DNA from: Paenibacillus tianmuensis
GTDB lineage: Bacteria; Bacillota; Bacilli; Paenibacillales; NBRC-103111
Assembly: GCF_900100345.1 (NCBI RefSeq)
Contig: NZ_FMTT01000021.1
Span: 1 to 64,000, forward strand
DNA length: 64,000 nucleotides
Direction of reading: 5' to 3'
The notes beneath the pieces were generated by a model. The model saw nothing but the letters and a program-made list of their open reading frames with translations, was not told the DNA's origin and did no database searches. Position numbers and translations under genes: made by a program. This document shows, one piece after another, positions 53,570-61,413 of the stretch. Position 1 is the stretch's first letter. The number at the start of each line of letters is the position of its first letter.

Positions 53570-54077
53570 TGTCTTGTCCTCCTTTGTTCATTGTATCCGT
53601 CCATACCATGCAGTGAAACTCCCCGGACCCTTCCGGCGTCGGGCGTTCATACGTATCCATGATGACAAAACCGGCCCCCTCGTAAGTTCGGATGGCCCGT
53701 CGATTCCACGTCAGCACTTCCAGATCGATTTCGTTGTCCGGCGCGCTGCGTTTGGCCTCGCGGACAATGGCGCGAACAAACGCCTCACCGCTGCCTTGGC
53801 CGCACAAGTCCGGCCGCAGTCCGAGCCCGAGTCGCGTGACGCCGACCATCGGGAACAACTGCGCAAAGCCGCACAGCTCCCCGGCTTCGTCAAGTACGGC
53901 CCGGTACTGCGCTTCGCGGATGTGCGGATCGGCGAATTCCTCGCCGCGTGCAATCATTTGCTCCCACGGGTTCCAATGGTACAAATCGTAGGGAGGCGGA
54001 TAACTCCATGTACAGACATCGCGTCCGTGATCTTCCCGCATCGGAACGAGACGGAAGCTTTTTGTTTCGTTTTGCAT
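53559..54077 (-). CDS. GNAT-family N-acetyltransferase
   Basis: Acetyl-CoA-dependent acetyltransferase of 172 residues. The acetyl-CoA loop is GLGLRPDLCGQGSGEAFV, and the C-terminal LEVLTWNRRAIRTYEGAGFV is a typical GNAT motif B. ATG 54077 follows AGGAGG by five bases; a 53-residue extension upstream reads into the sulfurtransferase control region and is rejected. First gene of a three-gene minus-strand unit, divergent from the sulfurtransferase. The acceptor is unknown. Confidence 0.88.
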   Translation of the reverse strand: MQNETKSFRLVPMREDHGRDVCTWSYPPPYDLYHWNPWEQMIARGEEFADPHIREAQYRAVLDEAGELCGFAQLFPMVGVTRLGLGLRPDLCGQGSGEAFVRAIVREAKRSAPDNEIDLEVLTWNRRAIRTYEGAGFVIMDTYERPTPEGSGEFHCMVWTDTMNKGGQDNGE

Positions 54078-54182
54078 CGTTCCTCCTGCTTGTTGCGCCG
54101 ACGATTGCGCTTCCGCCGGGCATTTTTCCGTTGTATACTGATAACTATACCGTATTTCATCCCATCTAAGGAAGTGATTGGT

Positions 54183-55019
54183 TTGAAACATATTGTAAGC
54201 CAACCGTGGCTCTTCGAGCATGGTACGGACGATCACATCGTCATCGCGGACTGCCGGTTCACGCTAGGGAAGTCGGAATCGGGGAAGCAAAGCTACGACA
54301 TCGATCACATTCCCGGCGCAGTGTATTTTGACCTGGAGCGAGACTTATCGAGCCCAATCAAGGAGCACGGCGGCCGCCATCCGCTCCCTGACGTGCAGGA
54401 GCTTGCGGCGAAACTGGGCCAAGCGGGCATCCATGCCGGCTCCACCGTCGTCGCTTACGACGATCAGGGCGGAGCGATGGCTTCGCGTTTATGGTGGCTG
54501 CTCACCTACCTTGGTCACGACAAGGTGTATCTTTTGGACGGAGGCTACAACAAGTGGAAGGAAGCGGGCTACCCCGTCACCGACGAGCCGCCGATCCTGC
54601 GCGAGGCCGTATTTACGCCCCACGTGCGCGAAGACTTGACTGTCAGCGTCGAGCAGGTCAAGGAACGGCTGGGCAAGCCCGGCGTGGCTTTGATCGATTC
54701 CCGCGAAGCTAAGCGTTACCTTGGTATCGAGGAGCCGATTGACCGGATAGCTGGACATATTCCCGGCGCGAAGTCGTATTTTTGGAAGGACGCCTTGGAC
54801 GAGACCGGCGCTTGGAAGAACGAAGCTGCGCTGGCCGAGAGTTTCGACGGGCTCCGTCAGGCGGAGGAGATCATCGTCTACTGCGGCTCCGGCGTTACGG
54901 CCTGCCCGAATGTGATCGCACTGAGCAAAGCGGGGCTGAACAATGTGAAGCTGTACCCCGGAAGCTGGAGCGATTGGATCTCGTACGAGGGGAATCCGAT
55001 TGCGACGGGGGAAGAGTAA
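54183..55019 (+). CDS. Two-domain sulfurtransferase (thiosulfate/3-mercaptopyruvate type)
   Basis: Rhodanese-type enzyme of 278 residues that moves sulfane sulfur to cyanide or thiols. The N-terminal domain (IVIADCRFTLGKSESG, IPGAVYFDLERDLSSP) is inactive; the C-terminal domain carries the catalytic Cys in IVYCGSGVTACPNVIAL. The CGSGVT loop fits the SseA group. The TTG start at 54183 follows AAGGAAGTG; GTG 54174 in the same frame is the alternative. Its last 19 codons and terminator are found again, inverted, at 55653-55760, a sign of local rearrangement. Confidence 0.9.
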   Translation: MKHIVSQPWLFEHGTDDHIVIADCRFTLGKSESGKQSYDIDHIPGAVYFDLERDLSSPIKEHGGRHPLPDVQELAAKLGQAGIHAGSTVVAYDDQGGAMASRLWWLLTYLGHDKVYLLDGGYNKWKEAGYPVTDEPPILREAVFTPHVREDLTVSVEQVKERLGKPGVALIDSREAKRYLGIEEPIDRIAGHIPGAKSYFWKDALDETGAWKNEAALAESFDGLRQAEEIIVYCGSGVTACPNVIALSKAGLNNVKLYPGSWSDWISYEGNPIATGEE

Positions 55020-55067
55020 GAACCGAGAGGCCGCGCGGACGCGGGTTTGGGGGCTGTGACAGGTTGC
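55020..55067 (+). repeat. Sulfurtransferase 3' tail, copy 1
   Basis: The 48 noncoding bases after the sulfurtransferase stop (from AACCGAGAGG to ACAGGTTGC) reappear on the minus strand at 55653-55700 with one substitution and one indel. The last 19 codons of the gene are also repeated there, with several silent changes. Confidence 0.85.
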
Positions 55068-55104
55068 GGGGAGGCAGGCTGTCGCAGCCCTCTTTGGGCT
55101 TTTC
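55051..55104 (+). terminator. Terminator of the sulfurtransferase gene
   Basis: GGGCTGTGACAG (55051-55062) pairs with CTGTCGCAGCCC (55079-55090) with one G-T wobble, followed by TCTTT and then TTTT. The same hairpin type recurs at 58782-58828. Confidence 0.8.
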
Positions 55105-55652
55105 TGTCAACAGTTTGCAAACAAGAACCCGACGAAAGCAGTTGCAAGCGGCACGGAGCCAGCCATAGCAGGGTAGTCGGGTCAGGTGGTTGTTGAACGC
55201 TTGGAGGCTTTGCTTCCGGTCATCCACAAGCGGGTTTGGCTTCGCCGTCCGTGCCGAGCAGGAGTTTGATCGCCTTTGGGAACACTTTGGGAGTGGTCGC
55301 AACGGAGCCAGAGTCGTTCCGCCGCGCAAACCGTCACGACTGGGATCCGTACGGAGCAAGAGTCCTCCCGGAGTCCAACACCGCCGGAACCAAACGGAGG
55401 AACAGCAAGAGCAAGCTAGATTCAGCCACAGCATGGGTGCTCGCTTGGCTTCTCTTGCTTGCTCTTGGATTATTATTCAGCCACTCCCCCTGCAAGGCAT
55501 CGCTTTTGTTGCTGTTGGGGATTGCCGGGGTACGCTTGGGGTACGTCGGGGGTAACATTGCCTCATGATCGCTCGTGACGGCTTTGGCGCTTGGGGTATG
55601 CTAGGAGTCTGTCCGACGAAACAGGAAATCACCCATGCCGTCTCGAAACCGG
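55066..55652. other. Gene-free region between inverted tail copies
   Basis: About 590 bases without a convincing gene. Open frames here have improbable composition (Arg, Ser, Cys and Trp rich) and no ribosome sites. A hairpin of 11 bp (CAAGAGCAAGC 55406-55416 with GCTTGCTCTTG 55457-55467) and several loosely repeated CGGAGCC/CGGAACC words are present. The look is that of an interspersed noncoding repeat, perhaps a decayed mobile element, but no terminal repeats or transposase are seen. Confidence 0.5.
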
Positions 55653-55760
55653 CAACCTGTCACAGCCCCCAAACCCGCGTCCGACGCGGCCTCTCGGCTC
55701 TTATTCTTCTCCCGTCGCGATCGGGTTCTCGCTATATGAAATCCAATCGCTCCAGCCTCC
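55653..55760 (-). pseudogene. Inverted copy of the sulfurtransferase 3' end, copy 2
   Basis: On the minus strand 20 codons (from GGA at 55760 to TAA at 55701) read GGWSDWISYSENPIATGEE, against GSWSDWISYEGNPIATGEE in the intact gene. The following 48 noncoding bases are almost identical to copy 1. It is fused directly to the stop codon of the AraC/siderophore gene (55762). The second arm of the terminator hairpin is absent. This is a relic of a second sulfurtransferase gene or of an inverted duplication. Confidence 0.8.
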
Positions 55761-55761
55761 C

Positions 55762-57408
55762 TCATGAGGCTGGTTTTCGCTTCAGGAGCAGCTGCGCAAG
55801 CAATTCCAACTGGCCTTCGATGGAAATCGGATCGAAATAAGAAAAGCTTGCTTTATCCAAGACATGAACCTGGCCTTGCCAAACTGCCGGAAGACTGTGC
55901 CAAACCGGGCTGTTCTCCACGTATTTGATCCCCTCTCCTTCATCCGCAACGAAAAGGTAATCGGCATTTCCCGCATATAGCGGCAGCTTGTCAAGCGGCA
56001 GATTCTGAACAATTTGCAGACCGCTGTCAATCGCTTCGCGTTGTACGGGGTCGGGAATACTGAGCTTCAGACCACGGTAAATTGGCCAACCGCCGCGGCC
56101 GTAATTGTCGCCGAACACCGAAAACCGCCGGCCTTCCCGCTCGAATCTCACGATAGCCGCCGTCGCTTGACCGCTCACGATCCCGGCCAGCTTTTCCCTC
56201 ACCGCCGCCGCCCGTCGCTCAAACCGCGATTGCAGCTCACCGGCGGCATGCGGCTTATTGATCAATTCCCCGATAAGCCTGGTATCTTCGTAAATGCTGC
56301 GCCGCCCTTCGTAAGGAAGCATGACGGTAGGCGCTATTTTGGACAAAGACGCATAGTCTGCAAGGTTGTGGTCATTAATTAGGATTAGGTCCGGCTCGAG
56401 CTGTGATACGGTTTCCAGCGACGGCACGCATCCGATATCCACGATGTCCTTCTCCATCTCCTGCAAAAAGACGCTGCCACCCCACCATGTTAAATTCGCC
56501 CCGATCGGCTTCACGCCGATGGCCAATAATACATTGGCGTAATAGAGCGCAACGACTCGCAGCGACTGACGCGTATGGCGGACATATTGCCTCGGCGATT
56601 GCCCAACCATTTGCTTAAACCGCCGGCTAAAATAATAAACATCCTTAAAGCCTGCGCTCTGTGCAATTTGCTGCAGGCTTTCACTGGAAGTAAGCAGCTT
56701 CTTCTTGGCCTCGTTAAGCCGCAGCTCCGTCATGTAATCCAAGGGGCTCAGGCCGGTCAGCTGCCTAAATAGATGCGTATACTGGCGCGTTCCGATATTG
56801 GCTTGCCGGGCCAGCGCTTCTACGTTCACGGCGGCAGCGTCCAGCCGATGCAAACCGTCGATCGAGCGCCTGACTGCTTCCCTGGATTGCATCTTATCGC
56901 TTGGCGAATAATTGCTGCGATACAGCTCATAAAGAAGCTCTTGCAGCCGAAGATGCTGCTTGAATTGTGCAAGCTCGTCTTGCGGCGACCGGTGGCGGTA
57001 AAGCTCATCCAGCATGCCGGCAATTCTGCCGAACGGCTTCGCATTCAGCTCGCCGTGCGGCGTAAAGCTTAGTCCGGCAGCACCCGGCGATTCGCTACGC
57101 TCGGCACCGGCTTCCGCCGGCATCGCATGAAAGGCCAGCAGATACAGGCAAAGCCCCGAAGCATTGTCTGCTGACGCTTCAAGCAGCGTATTCGGATGAA
57201 GCAGGAAGCAGCTGCCCTTAATGACCCGATGACGCCTTCCGTCGATAACGGCGCTGCCGAAGCCCTGCTTTCCGGCGATAAGCACATAGGTTTCAGTGTG
57301 CAGTCTGTACGGCTTGCCTGCGTCAGTACAATGAATGTCCATGATATTCGACAAGGTGAACAGGAGGGACCGGAAAGGCAGGGACAAACGGCTCACCCGT
57401 ATGCACAT
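55762..57408 (-). CDS. AraC regulator fused to a siderophore-binding domain (Btr-like)
   Basis: Cytosolic regulator of about 548 residues. The first ~160 residues are a cupin-like part; the AraC DNA-binding domain follows (NVEALARQANIGTRQYTHLF, SLQQIAQSAGFKDVYYFSR), then a FeuA/BtuF-type ligand-binding domain (RVVALYYANVLLAIGVKPI, WWGGSVFLQEMEKDIVDIG). B. subtilis Btr has this layout and activates iron-siderophore uptake when it binds the ferric siderophore. A Fur box overlaps the start region. ATG 57408 abuts AAAAAGG; GTG 57396 in the same frame is better spaced. The uptake genes it should control are not here apart from the binding protein upstream. Confidence 0.88.
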   Translation of the reverse strand: MCIRVSRLSLPFRSLLFTLSNIMDIHCTDAGKPYRLHTETYVLIAGKQGFGSAVIDGRRHRVIKGSCFLLHPNTLLEASADNASGLCLYLLAFHAMPAEAGAERSESPGAAGLSFTPHGELNAKPFGRIAGMLDELYRHRSPQDELAQFKQHLRLQELLYELYRSNYSPSDKMQSREAVRRSIDGLHRLDAAAVNVEALARQANIGTRQYTHLFRQLTGLSPLDYMTELRLNEAKKKLLTSSESLQQIAQSAGFKDVYYFSRRFKQMVGQSPRQYVRHTRQSLRVVALYYANVLLAIGVKPIGANLTWWGGSVFLQEMEKDIVDIGCVPSLETVSQLEPDLILINDHNLADYASLSKIAPTVMLPYEGRRSIYEDTRLIGELINKPHAAGELQSRFERRAAAVREKLAGIVSGQATAAIVRFEREGRRFSVFGDNYGRGGWPIYRGLKLSIPDPVQREAIDSGLQIVQNLPLDKLPLYAGNADYLFVADEGEGIKYVENSPVWHSLPAVWQGQVHVLDKASFSYFDPISIEGQLELLAQLLLKRKPAS

Positions 57409-57422
57409 CCTTTTTAACTTAT

Positions 57423-57437
57423 TGAGAAATATTATCA
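57423..57437 (-). promoter_or_regulatory. Fur box of the AraC/siderophore regulator
   Basis: On the minus strand TGATAATATTTCTCA matches the 7-1-7 Fur consensus TGATAATNATTATCA at 12 of 14 specified positions. It lies 15-30 bases before the start codon, so binding would block transcription or initiation when iron is plentiful. Confidence 0.7.
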
Positions 57438-57484
57438 TTTACACCATTGCTCTTATTTTATCCAATCCCTCTCCTATACCAACA

Positions 57485-57507
57485 AAGCCGCCATGAAAAG
57501 GCGGCTT
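57485..57507 (-). terminator. Weak terminator or hairpin between the iron genes
   Basis: AAGCCGCC and GGCGGCTT form a perfect 8-bp stem 16 bases after the siderophore-binding protein stop. The T run behind it on the minus strand is weak, so readthrough into the regulator is possible. Confidence 0.5.
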
Positions 57508-57522
57508 ATGCAAAATAGTAAA

Positions 57523-58570
57523 TTATTCGGCTTGGTGTTTCTGAAGCAAATCCACGATTAGATCCAACTGTGCGGAAATTGAGATGGGGTCAAAGTAAAA
57601 ATATTGCTTGCCGTCCAACTCGATAACGCGGTTTTCCTTGACTGCGGGTAAGCTTTTCCACACGGAGCTATCTTTTACGACATCCAAACCAAAGCCTTCA
57701 TTGGAAACGAAAAGATAATCGGCGTCCTGCACGAAATCCGTCAGCTGTTCGAGTGACAGTTCCTGTACGATTTGTTTGCCGCTATCCACGACAGCTTCCT
57801 TGATTTTGGCCGGATATTGCATCTGCAGGCCTTTATAGATCGACCAGCCACCACGCCCGTAATTGTCTCCGAACACAGTGAATTGTCCGCCCTTGCTGTC
57901 GATCCGGATAATCGCCGCCTTGACATCGCCGTCCAGCACGCCGCCCAGTTTGGCGCGCGCTTCCGCGGCTTTCTTTTCGAAGTCGGCGGTCAGCTGGTCT
58001 GCAGCGTCCGGTTTTCCCAACATCTCCGCAAGCAGCTTGGCATCTTCGTATACGCTGCGATTGCCGTCGTACGGAATAAGTAAAGAAGGCGCGATTTTTG
58101 AAAATTGCTCATAATCCTCTGCATTTTGACTGTTCATAATGATAAGATCAGGCTCCAGAGCGGTAACGGCTTCAAGGGACGGGGGACCGCCGACATCCTT
58201 TATTCCCGACTCGAGATCCTTAAGGAAAGGACTTCCTCCCCACCAGGTAAGATTGGCGCCTACCGGACTCTCTCCCAATGCAAGCAAAATATGATGATAA
58301 TACAACGCAACGATGCGCTTAGGCTGTGCGGGAATCTCGACGTCCCCGTTCACCGTGCTGACGGTTCGGGTGGAGGCTGCGTTCTCCTGGTTGCCCGTTT
58401 CCGCGGATGAGGTTGAGGAAGCGGGGGCCGGCGTGCTTTCGGGCGTGCTTGATGCAGCAGGAGAGCTTCCGCCATCAACGGCCTTATCGCTTCCGCAAGC
58501 GCTGAGAAAGACGACTGCAAGAAGGACCAAGAGGGCTCCGGCTACAAAAGGCTTACGAACTAAAATGCAT
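57523..58570 (-). pseudogene. Siderophore-binding lipoprotein (FeuA-like), apparent frameshift at codon 3
   Basis: Ferric-siderophore-binding lipoprotein of the FeuA/YfiY class. The body reads KRIVALYYHHILLALGESP, NLTWWGGSPFLKDLE and YDGNRSVYEDAKLLAEML, and resembles the ligand domain of the neighbouring regulator. The well-placed start (ATG 58570, AAGGGAG seven bases upstream) hits a stop after five codons. Removing one T from TTTT at 58562-58565 restores MHLVRKPFVAGALLVLLAVV..LSAC, an ideal lipoprotein signal. As it stands the frame can begin only at TTG 58530, without a charged n-region. Frameshift, phase variation or sequencing error are all possible. Confidence 0.7.
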
Positions 58571-58590
58571 GTTCAAACTCCCTTATCTAG

Positions 58591-58605
58591 TGATAATGAT
58601 TCTCA
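58591..58605 (-). promoter_or_regulatory. Fur box of the siderophore-binding gene
   Basis: TGATAATGATTCTCA (plus strand) fits the Fur consensus TGATAATNATTATCA with one mismatch. It sits 21 bases before the ATG at 58570. The second Fur site in this cluster marks it as an iron-starvation locus. Confidence 0.85.
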
Positions 58606-58781
58606 TAATGAGCCCTATTATAACAAGGCGGCGCGCGGCCAACAATGGAGTTTTCGGAGCAAAAAAGACGAAAAATTATAAAAGCGATGTTACTTGTGCA
58701 AAACTGGTCTGCCACCCGATTTCAAACGGGCTTGTCCACCTTGCCCACTATTAACCTCAAGCTGCTGTTGAATAGAAAACC

Positions 58782-58828
58782 AAAAAAGGGACTGCGACAG
58801 GTCACATGCCCATAACCTGTCACAGCCT
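58782..58828 (-). terminator. Orphan terminator hairpin, sulfurtransferase-tail type
   Basis: On the minus strand GGCTGTGACAGGT and ACCTGTCGCAGTCC close a stem that is followed by TTTTTT. The first arm is the same as in the terminator of the sulfurtransferase gene at 55051. No gene ends just upstream of it on this strand. Confidence 0.7.
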
Positions 58829-58880
58829 CCAAACGCTCGTTCGACGCAGCTTGTTGGCCGTCGTATGCAATCCGATTTCC
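58814..58880 (-). repeat. Sulfurtransferase 3' tail, decayed copy 3
   Basis: On the minus strand the order is GGAAATCGGATTGC, a ~30-base GC-rich stretch, then GTTTGGAGGCTGTGACAGGTT. This parallels copy 1 (GGGAATCCGATTGC.. GTTTGGGGGCTGTGACAGGTT). Similarity is patchy, so the call rests on the order and the shared hairpin arm. Confidence 0.5.
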
Positions 58881-59045
58881 ATTGAACTAGCGTATCCGTT
58901 TTTGTTCAATAATGTTTTTTTTCATTAGACTTTCTGTTTCCTGAATAAGATCGCGCATAAGATAATACCTATCTAAGGCCGAGTCACGTCGTGTATGCAG
59001 GAACGTTATGCGTAATTATTGCAAGACTTTTTATGGGGGTTAGAC

Positions 59046-59702
59046 ATGGGGTTATTAGTAGTTGGTGATGTGCATGGTTGTTTTCATACTTTTACTAAAT
59101 TAATTAATGAGCATTGGGATAGCGGTAAACAGATCTTAGTGCAACTGGGTGATTTATTGGATAGAGGGAAATTCTCTCCTGAGACAATTTTATATGCGAT
59201 CGAGTTGCAAAAAAACAATCCCGATAACGTTTACTTTCTTAAGGGAAATCATGAGTTTGAAGTTATTGTGCATGTAGAAGAAGGAAATGAGAACTGGTTA
59301 AAACAATGTGGAGAAGAGACATTAAAACAATTTGAAAGAAAATCATTAGATCTGTTTAACTATATTCCTTGGTTTAAATCGCTACCTCTATACTATGAAA
59401 CGGACGATGTCTTTATTAGTCATGCAGGTATTTCTATGACAGCAGAAAATCCATTTGAAGAATCTCATCCAGAGAGTGTCTTGTGGACTAGGGGGCAACT
59501 AAAGAATATTGGTAAATTGCAACTTATCGGGCATACTCCTTGTAAATCAGGTAGGGCTGAATTTGATAATGAGAGCAATATTTTGAATATAGATACAGGG
59601 GCATATCTGCCTAAAGGGCTAACAGCCGTTAAAATTAATGACGAGGGTAAAGTAGCTGAAATCATATTTGTACCAACACTATCTGTAGATGTCACAGATT
59701 AA
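59046..59702 (+). CDS. PPP-type metallophosphatase
   Basis: Calcineurin-like protein phosphatase or nucleotide phosphatase, 218 residues. Metal and catalytic motifs stand in order: GDVHG (near residue 7), GDLLDRG (~39-45), GNHE (~72-75), HAGIS (~125) and the late His in LIGHTPC. The arrangement matches bacterial Ser/Thr phosphatases such as PrpE and diadenosine tetraphosphatases. ATG 59046 follows GGGGGTT by six bases; a nine-residue extension is unsupported. The gene is much richer in A and T than its surroundings, which suggests transfer from a low-GC Bacillus-like donor. Confidence 0.9.
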   Translation: MGLLVVGDVHGCFHTFTKLINEHWDSGKQILVQLGDLLDRGKFSPETILYAIELQKNNPDNVYFLKGNHEFEVIVHVEEGNENWLKQCGEETLKQFERKSLDLFNYIPWFKSLPLYYETDDVFISHAGISMTAENPFEESHPESVLWTRGQLKNIGKLQLIGHTPCKSGRAEFDNESNILNIDTGAYLPKGLTAVKINDEGKVAEIIFVPTLSVDVTD

Positions 59703-59930
59703 AAGATACGTATTCTTAGTCAAGCAACCCCGGTGGCCTCTCTCTTGGTATTTGTAATTTAAAATGGTAAAACAAAAAGAAACCGTTCCTTAGCAAATGG
59801 AAGTATCGCCCCATTTAGGGTCTGAAAAATAAAACGTGGAACCTATGATAACAAGACAAAATGGAAATACGGACATCATAGAAAACTCGCTCTATCCGGC
59901 ACGAAAAATAACGCCCGCCAACTTCAGTTC

Positions 59931-60485
59931 TTATTCCCTCTCATCATCCGTAAAATGGTCATAACGCTTCAGAAAGTCTGCAGCCAACTCAGGCTTGGTC
60001 ATCAGCACGACCGTTTCATTTTCCAGTTCCTCTGCCATCTCATCATCCGTCATAGACACAAAAAAGACAATGTTTTCCTTCGATTGTCCATATTGGGTGA
60101 AAATCGCCTCGTCCGTCTCCTGAACCACTCGTGCAATGATAGCAACCAACTGGTCCTTGTAATCATATGCATTCTCTACAGCATACAATAGCTTGCTGAT
60201 ATGATTAAAATGCGATTCGTCACCATACTGGTACTCCGAGATGCCCCATCTATAATAGATTTCATCCTCTTCTGAACTGCACAGGTCCTTCTTTTTCATT
60301 GCTGCAATATGTCGGGCAAGGGATTCTTCTGTATTAACGGCTAGAAACAGGGTGATAAAATCGCTATCTGTACCAAAGGCACAAGCATACACACGTTCAT
60401 CCCGCGCTTTTTCCAAGGTTCCTTTCAAATCTTCCAAAAAGCTGGCCCGAAAGTGTTCTTCAAATTGCTTCAAAAAATCTGTCAT
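59931..60485 (-). CDS. DUF4303-family protein
   Basis: A 184-residue cytosolic protein. The segment VYACAFGTDSDFITLFLAVNTEE and the acidic helical rest match the DUF4303 family, whose function is unknown. Members often occur near toxin-immunity genes, but nothing of that kind is visible here. The ATG at 60485 follows AAAAGGATG. It converges on the phosphatase gene across a 228-base AT-rich gap and shares the lower GC content of that patch. Odd codon use compared with the flanks supports acquisition. Confidence 0.75.
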   Translation of the reverse strand: MTDFLKQFEEHFRASFLEDLKGTLEKARDERVYACAFGTDSDFITLFLAVNTEESLARHIAAMKKKDLCSSEEDEIYYRWGISEYQYGDESHFNHISKLLYAVENAYDYKDQLVAIIARVVQETDEAIFTQYGQSKENIVFFVSMTDDEMAEELENETVVLMTKPELAADFLKRYDHFTDDERE

Positions 60486-60638
60486 CGATACGCATCCTTT
60501 TCTTCAAGTTTTCCTGTTTTTATCGCTATAATATGCACAAAATTTTTCTGTTTCAATATAGCACAATCCCTGCTGTCCGAATAGTTTTTGTGCAGAGCGC
60601 TCCCCCTCGCCTTGATTCCAACCGCCGCGGATTATGAA

Positions 60639-60667
60639 TTGACAGATGAAACTCTATGCAGTAGGAT
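60639..60667 (+). promoter_or_regulatory. Promoter of the T-box transcript
   Basis: TTGACA (60639-60644), 17 bases, TAGGAT (60662-60667). It lies at the right distance before the T-box leader. Confidence 0.55.
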
Positions 60668-60670
60668 AAC

Positions 60671-60985
60671 CCGTATATCGTGAACAACGCAGAAAAAGGG
60701 TAAGTAGGCATACGAGAATGGACTTGCAGAGAGCCGGTGGTTGCTGCGAACCGGTGTCCGTCGTGTGATCGAATGGCCTTTTGAGTTGCTTTTCCGAACC
60801 GCCGACAAGGTGCAGTAGGGAAATGCCGGGCATCCCGCCGTTATCAAGGGGACGGTATCGAGATGATTCTTTTACCATCTCCGCACCGTAAAGAGAAGAT
60901 CGGAACGATTGCGAGTCATGCAGCGGAACGGTCATTTAAGGTGGTACCACGACAACTTCGTCCTTATTGGACGGAGTTTTTTTGA
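60671..60985 (+). promoter_or_regulatory. Trp-specific T-box leader
   Basis: A T-box riboswitch that reads uncharged tRNA. Stem I contains the conserved AGAGAGCCGGTGG (60728-60740) and TGCGAACCGG. The specifier is probably TGG (Trp) at 60774-60776 in GAATGGCC. The T-box bulge AAGGTGGTACCACG is at 60938-60951. It is followed by the terminator stem ACTTCGTCC / GGACGGAGT (60955-60978) and seven T. All parts needed for function are present, although the gene behind it is broken. Confidence 0.85.
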
Positions 60986-61005
60986 TTTTAAAGGGGGTGA
61001 TGGCC

Positions 61006-61326
<321 letters not shown>

Positions 61327-61413
61327 ATGACGACTTGCGAAAAGCTTTTGTAACCTTTGAGCCCTCCTTCGGCACCTTATACTGGAGCGGCGATGAAAGG
61401 GGGCGAAACTCAC

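Noticed and set aside
53448-54182. Long N-terminal extension of the sulfurtransferase frame
   Set aside because: It covers the acetyltransferase and part of the DinB gene on the other strand and has no ribosome site; the family's N-terminus begins at the TTG at 54183.
54895-55555. Open frames of 121 and 179 codons on both strands near the tail repeats
   Set aside because: Improbable amino-acid composition (Cys, Ser, Arg, Trp rich), no ribosome sites, and they cross the repeat and terminator.
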